64,000 nucleotides of DNA from Diadophis punctatus similis. Lineage: Eukaryota > Chordata > Lepidosauria > Squamata > Dipsadidae. This document shows, piece after piece, positions 55,940 through 64,000 of this stretch. A program made the position numbers and the translations under genes. The first letter of the stretch is position 1. Every line of letters starts with the position of its first letter. Location of the stretch: contig JALIGW010000010.1 in assembly GCA_023053685.1 (NCBI GenBank), forward strand, positions 8,408,596-8,472,595, read 5' to 3'. The notes under the pieces were generated by a model, which saw only the letters and a list, made by a program, of their open reading frames with translations, was not told the DNA's origin and did no database searches.

Positions 55940-56331
55940 TCTTCCCTCATGGAAGTTACACTGAGCTCTTCTCAGCTCTTCTCACTACACCTTCCTTCCT
56001 GGAAGTTACCACATAACAGAGAGCTTTCCAGCTCTTCACACTAAACCTTCCCTCATGGAATTTACCACATAACAGAGCTTCCCTCAGCTCTTCACACCAG
56101 GCCTTCCCTCATGGAAGTTACCACATAACAGAGAGCTTTCCAGCTCTTCACACTAAACCTTCCCTCATGGAATTTACCACATAACAGAGCTTCCCTCAGC
56201 TCTTCACACCAGGCCTTCCCTCATGGAAGTTACCACATAACAGAGAGCTTTCCAGCTCTTCACACTAAACCTTCCCTCATGGAATTTACCACATAACAGA
56301 GCCTCTCTCAGCTCTTCACACCAGGCCTTTT
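55940..56331. repeat. 112-bp tandem array in the Gypsy-D LTR
   Basis: GGAAGTTACCACATAACAGA recurs at 56001, 56113 and 56225, exactly 112 bases apart. Each unit is made of two related sub-units of about 56 bases (GGAAGTTACC... and GGAATTTACC..., each followed by AGCTCTTCACA). The copies are almost identical, so amplification is recent. It lies in the transcribed part of the LTR. Confidence 0.95.
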
Positions 56332-56335
56332 ATAG
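56327..56335 (-). promoter_or_regulatory. TATA box of the Gypsy-D LTR
   Basis: Minus-strand CTATAAAAG, about 230 bases inside the LTR, directly upstream (sense) of the 112-bp array. Confidence 0.6.
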
Positions 56336-56739
56336 TTCCTGGTCCTGCTATCTATGCTCCGATTGGCTGTCTCTTATGATGTCATCTATCCCCCCTCCCT
56401 TCTGGAGCACTGGGATAAACACCTCCCCCTTTCTATTTACCATACATTTTAAAAGCTGTCTGGCTCTATACTTACTTGTTTAAACAGTTCCTTTTAACAA
56501 CACTTTTTAACTTTATACAACAACTTACTATTTTACATTCAGTACCTGTATGTGGGCACCACAACTCCTTTCCCTTGGAATTGAAAAAAAATTCAAAGTT
56601 ACCTGTGGGTATAAAACTTTAAACAAAGAATCTTTTCCAACTGTCATGATTAGAGCAATTTTTACACTCATTACATAATAAGTCTTTGTAAGTCTTTATT
56701 AATCTGGTGCAGGTCTGCTTGCTTCCTCCTTGTTGTCCT

Positions 56740-58226
56740 AGGCATCGTCAGGGTTTCGTATCGGTTCCGCTTGCTTCCGTGTCGTCCTGGCATCGTCCAG
56801 GCTCCATCTCAGTTCCGCTCTGGCCTCGTCCTCACCTCGTCCTCGTGGACCGCCGTCCGCAGGATCTTCTTGGTTGATGCTGGACAAAGCATCTGCTACT
56901 CTGTTCTCTCTTCCTTTATACTGAAATGTTTTTTTTTTCTGGTTCTATTGTAAATGCTATCTCTGACTGCCTCTTTTTTCAATTTTACGTGTATTTCTTT
57001 TGGCAATTTATGTCGCCCTATGTAATTCGTGTTCACTCTGAAGGCCTCATCTATTTCTCTTATTATTTGTTGCTTATCATGTTGCATTGTTAGTGCTAAT
57101 AGTTCTGCTATCTTTTTGCCTGTGTTAATTTTATGTTCTGTGCCCTTTGCTTTGCCTGGTTTCCCTGTGAACCCACTATCATACTTTTTAAATAGGCACA
57201 TTAGTTGCTCCTTTTGTTCTTTTGTTGGTTTGGGATTTATATTCACTTTCTCTATAGAATTTTCTTTTGGTTGGGTCTGATCATTGGTTGGGCAAAATAT
57301 ATCTGACCCTTCATCTTCTATCTGGTTATAAAGAACCATCTGCTCTGGATTCCAATACTGCTTTATCGAATTCACGTGCACAACCCTCTCTAAATTGTCA
57401 TTCATTCTCCTAATTACGTAATCTACAGGAGTGGTCTGTTTAATTATTTCATAGGGACCTTCCCATTTTGCCATTTGCTTCCTTTTACATAACGTAGGAA
57501 CAGTACTTTATCTCCTGTCACAAACTGTCTATCTTTTGCATTTTTGTTATACCATTGGCTCTGTTTTGCTTGAGCTTCAGTTACATTTTGTTGTGCATAT
57601 TTCATAGCTTCTGCCATGTCTTCTTTTAGCTTTTTCACATAAGCTATAACCTCCATAGGTTCCTTTTCTTGTTCTACAGCTCTCTCTTTCCTCACTAGGT
57701 CTAAAGGACCCATTACTGTTCTTCCATATACCAGCTCACATGGACTGTAACCTGTGCTTGAATGTTTAGTGTCTCTATTAATCGGCCCTACATTATCAAC
57801 TATAAATTTCTCCAGTTCATCCTCTGGTTTATTTTCCTTATCTTTATCTACTTCCTGAAACAAAGTTAGCAAGGTAGGATCTTGCATCTGCTCTTCTGCA
57901 AACTGCTGTTTGCTGGTTCCATTTATGCTTTCATTCATTACTGGCAAGTTAAGTTGCACCTGGTCTGACTCTGCTTGATGGAAAACTTGCTTAATCTCCT
58001 TTTCAACTTCAGGGGAGACTCCTGCCCTCACGTTGTTGGATTTATGTATTTGCTCTATCTGTTTCCCCAGACTATTGCTCACCAGTATGGGAGTAGGTAT
58101 AGCATTATAGATGGTGAAATCATGGTAACCTTCCCATGTACCTATGGCTATCTTAATAGGGCTACCCTTGTATGTATCACTGGACCTCCCAGACCTCTTA
58201 GTTTTATGCTTTCTCCTTCCACAATA
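56740..58226 (-). pseudogene. pol: Gypsy-D pol: PR-IN-RT order (Gmr1-like), mosaic with L1 ORF1
   Basis: Sense order from 58226: protease C-terminus (IVEGESIKLRG, then IGTWEGYHDF, TPILVSNSLG); an EQMQDPTLLTLFQE segment as precedes the integrase zinc domain; a large internal loss; integrase end (HSSTGYSPCELVYGR, WYNKNAKDRQFVTGDKVLFL, the GPY motif KWEGPYEI); RT N-terminus (LMCLFKKYDSGFTGKPGK, EHKINTG); an L1 ORF1 piece; RNase H end (YKGRENRVADALS). Integrase before RT is the arrangement known from Gmr1-type Gypsy elements. Frame changes near 57460 and 56935. RT catalytic core and most of RNase H are absent, so the copy is dead. Confidence 0.75.
56935..57113 (-). other. L1 ORF1 fragment embedded in Gypsy-D pol
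   Basis: Residues following EHKINTGK read in the same frame as L1 ORF1: IIREIDEAFRVNTNYIGRHK and LPKEIHVKLKKEAVRDSIYN, lining up with copy 1 (INEIDEIYLVQTNYVKRHHL) and the ORF1 at 53.3 kb (LNEVDEIFRVHTRYAKRHKL). It replaces the RT core and most of RNase H, in the same sense as the Gypsy gene, and Gypsy RNase H resumes after it. Confidence 0.8.
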
Positions 58227-59286
58227 TCTTTTTTTTATTGAAAAAGTTTTAACAGTACAAAGTACAAACATTTTTCTCTTTTCTCCCCCTTCCCCCCTCC
58301 CCCCTTCCCACCCCTCTTACCCTCCCCCACCCCCACCCCCGACTTCCCAGAAAAAGCACAAGGTATAATTTCAAAAGCAAACATAAAGCTAAAATATGCT
58401 AAAAAAATTATTGATTCTAACATTCTTCTAGTTCTTAACTCCTTATTGCTCAAAAATTTAACAACAGAATCTAAAAATTAGGCATTTATCATTAATAAAC
58501 TATTTGAGTCTTCTTGATCTTATACTTTTTTTGAATATAATCAGTCCATCTACTCCATTCCAATATATATATCTTTCATTTGAATGATCCTTAAGATATG
58601 ATGAAATTTTAGCCATTTCAGCCAAATGTGCAACTTTTAATGTTCATTCTTCAACAGTAGGTGTATCTTCTTTCTTCCAATACTGTGCCACCAGTAACCT
58701 GGCAGCTGTTATTAAATTCAAAACCAATTTAGTCTCTATTACAGTACAATCCGTAATTATTCCCAACAGAAAAAACTGTGGTGTAAACTTTATCTTTTTC
58801 TTTAAGATATTTTGAATAATCCACCATATTTTTATCCAGTTTTTTTTACTCCATAGTCTCCACTTGCTAACAGCCGCTCCTTAATTTCCGGTCCTTTTGT
58901 TCCCCTTTAAATATTAAAATTATTCTCTTAAAGTTTTTTTTTCTGGCAAAATCACTCACCAGCCTCTGTTTCCTTCACCCTCTCCAGCACATCGCTTTGA
59001 ATTCCTCTTCCCAGTTGACTCCAATCTTTCAGTTTTAATCCTACCGTTTGTGGCTACCACAGCTGGGACAACACTTAATGTCATCTTCCAATCGCTGCAG
59101 GCCGAGGGGACTTAGCTGGCTCCCTGGGAGGTTTGCCACCCCCAGCTTACCAGCAGGTGCCCCTCTTCTTCACCACCCCTCCAGGGTGGTTTTGACCTGG
59201 TTCCGACCGAACCAGGTCTCCTAATGGCGCGGATATCGGAGTTCCCCTACAGAACGAGGGGAAACTCCATGGCGCCGCAGCGTTCC
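58227..59286 (-). mobile_element. L1 (-) with 5' UTR fused to its 3' end
   Basis: 58227-58845 matches the L1 3' region (T run, reversed G-rich tract, 3' UTR, last 100 or so ORF2 codons) at about 90 percent to copy 3. At about 58845 it jumps to sequence that, on the sense strand, looks like an L1 5' leader: G run, GGAACGCTGCGGCGCC, then GAAAGATTGGAGTCAACTGG and AGTGGAGACTATGGAG. ORF1 and most of ORF2 are missing. The 5' leader identity is inferred from its position and the G-run start. Confidence 0.6.
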
Positions 59287-59767
59287 CCCCCCCCCCCCGG
59301 GCACAGTCTATCGCATGGTGGGGAGGAAGGATGTCGCACTCGGCCTCACTGAATACTCCTGTGAGGTCTTGATATTCCTTTGGAATCTGAACAGCCTCTG
59401 GGGTTGTGTTGGATGTGGCTGCCAGTTGTTCTGGTGGCTCTTTTGGGGGGTTTCCTGCATGCAGTGTTTCTGCATGCTGGTGTGGAGGGGGTTGGGGAAC
59501 CCCTTAGTATTCTCAGTTTGTGATTACCCCCTTCCCACCAGATAGTCGGTCCCCACTTGTCTAGCCGGGAGAGTCCCAGTATGACTGCGTCTGTCATTTT
59601 TGGGGCTATGATGAATCAAATTACTTCCCAGTGGTTTGCTAGCTTCATGGGTTTGGTTAGGTGGATGGCAAAGGCTCCCCCAACTAGGGACCCATTGACC
59701 TGTTCGAATCTGATTGGGTGGGCCAGCCTCTTAGCTCTGAACCCCAGTTTCAGGACTGTGGCTAGGT
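59287..59767 (-). pseudogene. Gypsy-E: protease-RT linker fragment
   Basis: Sense reading from 59767: LSNLATVLKLGF, LAHPIRFEQVNGSLVGGAFA, MTDAVILGLSRLDKWGPTIW, then IPKEYQDLTGVFSEAECD and LPPHHAIDCA, where it stops at a C run (59288-59299). It corresponds to the Gypsy-B stretch 39260-39720. The protease active site is just outside the fragment. No LTR. One stop near 59600. Confidence 0.75.
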
Positions 59768-59798
59768 TGCTCAAAAATTTAACAACAGAATCTAAAAA

Positions 59799-62700
59799 TT
59801 AATCATTTAACATTAAAAAAACTATTTGGGTCTTCTTAATCTGATACTTTTTTTGAACATAATCAGTCCACCTATTCCATTCCAATATATATCTTTCATT
59901 TGAATGATCCTTAAGATATGATGAAATTTTTGCCATTTCAGCCAAATGTGTAACTTTTAGTGTCCATTCTTCAATAGTAGGCATATCTTCCTTTTTCCAG
60001 TACTGTGCCACCAGTAGGATGGCAGCTGTTATTAAATTCAAAACCAAGTTAGTCTCTGTAACAGAACAATCCGTGATTATTCCCAACAAAAAGAACTGTG
60101 GTGTGAACTTGATCTTTTTCTTTAAAATATTTTGTATAATCCACCATATTTTTATCCAAAAAGCCTTAATTTTTTTACAAGTCCACCAAATATGAAAATA
60201 TGTAGCATCATCGCATTCGCATCTCCAACATTTAAGTTGTATAGTTGGGTACATACAAGCTAGTTTTTTTGGGTCTAGGTGCCATCTATAAAACATTTTA
60301 TAAAAAATTTCTCTTAAATTTTGAGCCTGTGTAAATTTAACATTTCTAACCCATATCTTTTCCCATGTTTCCATCATTATGGGTTCTCAAATATTTTGAG
60401 CCCATTTTATCATGCAATCCTTAACTAATTCTGTTTCTGAATCTAGTTCCAGTAAAATATTGTACAATCTTTTTATGTGCATTGGGCCCTTATTTTTTAT
60501 TTGTTGTATCAAATTATCATCATCCTTCCCAATACCAGTTTTTTGATCAACTCTCCATCTAGCCTGTAATTGTCCGTATTGAAACCAAGTTCTGATTAAT
60601 CCTTCTTCTCTTAATTTCTCCATTGGTTTTAATTGTAATGTAATTCCTTCTTCTTGAAGAAATTCTTTATATGTGATCTTATCTGATTTTTGCTCTAAAT
60701 TTATATTTTCTATCGCGTGTCTGGGTACTGTCCATAAAGGTAACTTATCATTTAATTTACATTGGTACTTTTTCCAGACACGCAATAAGGCATTTCTTAA
60801 TATATGACTCTTAAAAACTTTATCTACTTTTTTATCATACACTAAATAGGCATGCCAGCCATAAATCAAACCATATCCTTCAATATTTAATACCCTGTCT
60901 TCTGTCAAGTTAATCCAATCAGTAATTGTTGAGAGAACTGCTGCTTCATAATACAATCTTAAATTAGGCATTTTAAGACCACCTCTTTCCCGTGCATCTT
61001 GCATTACCTTCTGATTTACCCTCGGCTTCTTCCCTGCCCAAATACATTTATTTATACCCTTTTGCCATTCCTTCAAGTTTTCATCTTTTTTAAGTATTGG
61101 TATCATTTGAAAGAGAAATAAAAATCTAGGTAAAACATTCATTTTGACTGCAGCAATCTTACCCAGCAAAGACAATTGCAATTTTTTCCAGTTTTCCATG
61201 TCTTTCTGTATTTTTGACCATAATGGTTCATAATTATGTTGGTATAATTTCGTATTTGTGGACATAATATAAACCCCTAAGTATTTAATCTTTTTGACTA
61301 TCTCAAAACCTGTTGCCCTTTCTATTTCTTCTTCTTGGCTTCTTACCATGTTTTTAGCTATTATTTTTGTTTTAGCTATATTTATTTTAAAACTAGATAC
61401 TTGTCCATATGAGTTGATTGTGTCCATCAGAATTCTAGTAGATTGTAATGGTTGGGTTAACGTAACAACCAGGTCATCCGCAAACGCTCGTAGCTTGTAT
61501 TCTTCCTGTCTAATTTTTATTCCTTTTATTGTATCAAGCGCTCTTATTTTGCTAAGTAATATTTCCAAACTCAAAATAAACAGTAAGGGAGACAAGGGAC
61601 AACCTTGTCTTGTTCCCTTTTCTATATTAAAAGTATCTGTTAGTCCGCCATTGATTATTTTTTGCGCTGTTTGTTTTTGATATATTGCCCTAATAGAATG
61701 TGTAAAATAATCTCTGAGTTGTAACTTTTCTATTAATTTTAATAAAAACTGCCAATTCAATCTATCGAAAGCTTTCTCAGCATCCAAAAATACTAATACT
61801 GCGGGTACCTGGTTGTTATTTCCCAAATACTCTAATAAATTAACAATTTGTGTAACATTAGTCTTCATTTGTCTACCAATTAAAAACCCCATTTGATCTT
61901 GATGAATCATCTGTTGCATAACTATCATTAGTCTATTCGCTAAGATTTTAGCAAAAATTTTGTAATCTATATTCAAAAGTGAGATCGGCCTATAGTTTTT
62001 TGGATCTGTATGATCTTGACCCTCTTTTGGAATCAGAGAAATAAAAGCAGTCTTCCATGTTGGAGGTACCTTGCCTCCCTGTTGAATGTTGTTAAACAAT
62101 TCTTTAAGCGGTTCCACCATCTCTTCCTGCAATTTCTTATAATAAACAGCTGTTAGACCATCTGTCCCTGGGGCTTTACCCACTTTTAACTGTTTAATTA
62201 CCGATAAAATCTCCTGTGAGGTTATCAAATAATTTAAAATATCCCTCTGCTCCTTAGATGTTGCATAAATATTCTGTTTCTGCAAAAAAATTTCTATATC
62301 CTCTTCTTTAACTTTGCCACCAATATATAATCCTGAATAAAATTCTAAAAAGGATCTTTTAATAAGTTCTTGTTCAAAAACTTATTTACCCTTATATTTC
62401 AATAATTCTTGATTTCTGCTTCTTTCTTAGCGTATATGCCAACCATCTACCTGGTTTATTAGCGTTGCTAAAAGTATTAAATTTAGCATATTGTAAATTA
62501 GTTGCCACTTGGTCTGCCACTAACATACTAAACTGACCTTTTAATAAATTTATTGTCTCCTTAATTTTCCTATCTGTTGGATTAGAAATTAAGGCCCGCT
62601 CTTCTCTCTTAATCTCCTCTTCTAATTCTTCTCTTTTTTCAGCTTTTTTCCTTTTATATTTGTTATTCAAATATATCAAGATACCTCTCATATAAGCTTT

Positions 62701-63557
62701 GCTTGCATCCCAAACCATCTCGATAGAAGTGTCCTTCTCCATATTATTAACAAAAAATTCTTTCATTAGTTTTTTACACTCCTTTACATTATCTTCATAT
62801 CTAAACAAATTGTCATTTAACCTCCATGACCTTCTAGGTCCATTTCCATACTCCAATTCCAACCAAACCGGGCTATGATCTGTCAATGTTCTTGAGCATA
62901 TCTTCATCTTGTTTACCCTAAAAAGAAGGTTGTTAGTGATTAGTATAAAATCAATCCTTGAAAAGGATTGATGTCTATCGGGAAAAAAAGTAAAATCCTT
63001 TTCTTCTGCATTTCTTTCACGCCAAATATCCCTCAGCTCCCAATCTTCCATCATCTCAAAAAAGGATTTAGGCAATCTTGCTCTTGAATAGAAATTTTGC
63101 TTGAAGCCCTTTTTGTCTTTTTTCACGTCCAGTACACCATTCCAATCTCCTAACAGGATGCAAGTTTTATAATCCCATTGTATCAACTTTGAATGTAGAA
63201 GATCATAAAATTTTTCTTGTTGTTGATTCGGGGCATATACACCAATCACCAGTGTTTTCTCTCCTGCAATTAAAAGTTCAATAGCTAGAAATCTTCCTTG
63301 ATCATCTGCTTCAATTAGCTTAGCAATCAAATGTCTTTTCACATATATAACAATGCCATTTTTCTTTTCTGGTACTGCTGTTAGAAAATGTGTTCCCATT
63401 CTTGATTTATCAAATATTTTTGGTCTTGTATTCTAATATGTATTTCTTGTAGGCAAACCAAGTCGTTGTTAAATTGTTTAAGGTAATGAAATATTTTTCT
63501 TCTTTTCTGTGGAGAGTTTAAGCCATCAACATTCCAAGTTAGGAATCTAATTCCCAT
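59799..63557 (-). pseudogene. L1 copy 3 ORF2, RT motifs intact, three breaks
   Basis: ATG at 63557. Endonuclease: LTWNVDGLNS, then a frame change near 63405, GVYAPN, LGDWNG, RIDF, LTDHSPVW. A second frame change near 62390, where a few codons after RIIE are lost, restores the first frame. RT 62285-60390: FISLIPKEGQD, NYRPISLLN, FLDAEKAFDRLNW, GTRQGCPLSPLLF, catalytic FADDLVV. TGA at 60387-60389 replaces a GGA of copy 2; after it the frame runs to 59799 with MFYRWHLDP and the CWRCECDDATYFHIWWTC motif. One nonsense and two frame changes separate it from an open ORF2. Confidence 0.9.
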
Positions 63558-64000
63558 CTAAAGGCTTCTGAAGCGTCTGGAGCATTGTCTGAAGATCTAG
63601 CTTCTTTAATTCCTTTGGTCTCGCTCCTCCCACCGCTTCTGTTTTAGTAGCTTCTTTGGATGCCACCTGCAGTTGCTGTTGGATCATTTCTTGTTTATGC
63701 TTGGCCGTTGTCGCTCTAGTCTGTCTTTGCTCTTTTATCAATTCTTGTTCAACTAACCCCAGATGTTGATCCAAATGAGTTATAGCCATATCACTTTGGC
63801 CAGATGAGGCTCCTTCTTCCTGAATTTCTATCAGTAATTCCTCTCTTTGTCTTACTCTGACATCCTCCTTTCTCTTCGTTTCTGGTGATCTTGGTGTCCC
63901 AGCCTTTAAAACATATGTATAGAAGTCTCTTGCTTTCTGCACCGTATTAAGCCGATGTCTTTCTCCAGCATAAATCAAAGATATTCCAGCTGGGACCTCC
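63547..64000 (-). CDS. L1 copy 3 ORF1 C-terminal part (partial)
   Basis: Open from the window edge (VPAGISLIYAGERHRLN, the end of the C-terminal domain) through a long Gln/Glu-rich tail (EQELIKEQRQTRATTAKHKQ) to TAG at 63547-63549. The tail is about 120 residues, longer than in human L1 ORF1. The ORF2 ATG (63557-63555) lies within its last 11 bases. Confidence 0.85.
   Translation of the reverse strand, partial: EVPAGISLIYAGERHRLNTVQKARDFYTYVLKAGTPRSPETKRKEDVRVRQREELLIEIQEEGASSGQSDMAITHLDQHLGLVEQELIKEQRQTRATTAKHKQEMIQQQLQVASKEATKTEAVGGARPKELKKLDLQTMLQTLQKPLDGN

Larger units (their letters stand above)
55535..56563 (-). mobile_element. Gypsy-D 3' LTR with internal tandem repeats
   Basis: On the sense strand it starts TGTGGTGCCCACATACAGG (56563) right after the purine tract CCAAGGGAAAGGAGT (56578-56564). 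A TATA box CTATAAAAG lies at 56335-56327 and AATAAA at 55616-55611. The low-coordinate end is approximate. Between TATA and poly(A) signal lies a 112-bp tandem array. Confidence 0.7.
59768..64000 (-). mobile_element. L1 (-) copy 3, running off the right edge
   Basis: The same subfamily as copy 2 (about 90 percent protein identity by eye). The 3' UTR starts abruptly at TTGCTCAAAAATTTAAC without the final 220 bases and A tail that the L1 at 58227 has, so it is 3'-truncated. ORF2 59799-63557, ORF1 from 63547 to beyond the edge. Confidence 0.88.

Noticed and set aside
55940..56331. CRISPR-like regularly spaced repeats
   Set aside because: The repeats are contiguous 112-bp tandem units without unique spacers, inside a eukaryotic LTR.

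Overview
The window reads as intergenic DNA from a squamate reptile, most likely a snake. It holds no recognisable host protein-coding gene, rRNA or functional tRNA. The evidence for a squamate is the mix of mobile elements: several L1 LINEs; an L2/CR1-group LINE whose 3' tail carries a GCCGCCCTGAGTCC...GGGCGGC motif and an AAAT repeat; a tRNA-derived SINE with a MIR-like core; chromodomain Ty3/Gypsy elements; hAT-type MITEs with 8-bp target duplications; a Helitron relic; and an endogenous retrovirus. Species cannot be settled from the sequence. Both window edges cut through L1 copies.

Layout. 1-2.1 kb: L1 (-) running off the left edge. 2.1-5.57 kb: env relic, polypurine tract and 3' LTR of a retrovirus, split by an I/Vingi-like LINE (-). 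5.57-9.43 kb: a CR1-like LINE (+) split by an L2/CR1-group LINE (+) that left an 8-bp target duplication. 9.4-17.2 kb: mostly unassigned, with putative LTRs, a CA microsatellite, a GC-rich imperfect tandem array and a palindromic hAT MITE. 17.2-26.1 kb: a nest in which a Helitron relic (-) is split by an L1 (+), itself split by a second L1 (-) and by a TA-flanked DNA transposon. 26.5-37.4 kb: MITEs, a solo LTR with a 5-bp duplication, a 1.4-kb hAT-type element holding inverted CR1 pieces, and a nearly full-length L2/CR1-group LINE (-) carrying a SINE.

37.9-49.1 kb: two chromodomain Gypsy elements in opposite orientation. Gypsy-B (+) is heavily decayed. Gypsy-A (-) keeps both LTRs and an intact gag. 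49.4-51.9 kb: nothing recognised. 51.9-58.2 kb: L1 5' region and ORF1 interrupted by two L2/CR1-group pieces, a Gypsy integrase scrap, then Gypsy-D (-). In Gypsy-D integrase lies before reverse transcriptase (Gmr1-like order) and most of RT-RNase H is replaced by a piece of L1 ORF1. 58.2-64 kb: an L1 whose 5' UTR is joined directly to its 3' end, a Gypsy protease fragment, and a long L1 (-) with intact RT motifs running off the right edge.

No operon-like cooperation is expected here. The informative content is the relative age order given by nesting and target duplications, and the mosaic junctions between unrelated retroelements. All family names come from motif recognition by eye, with no database search.
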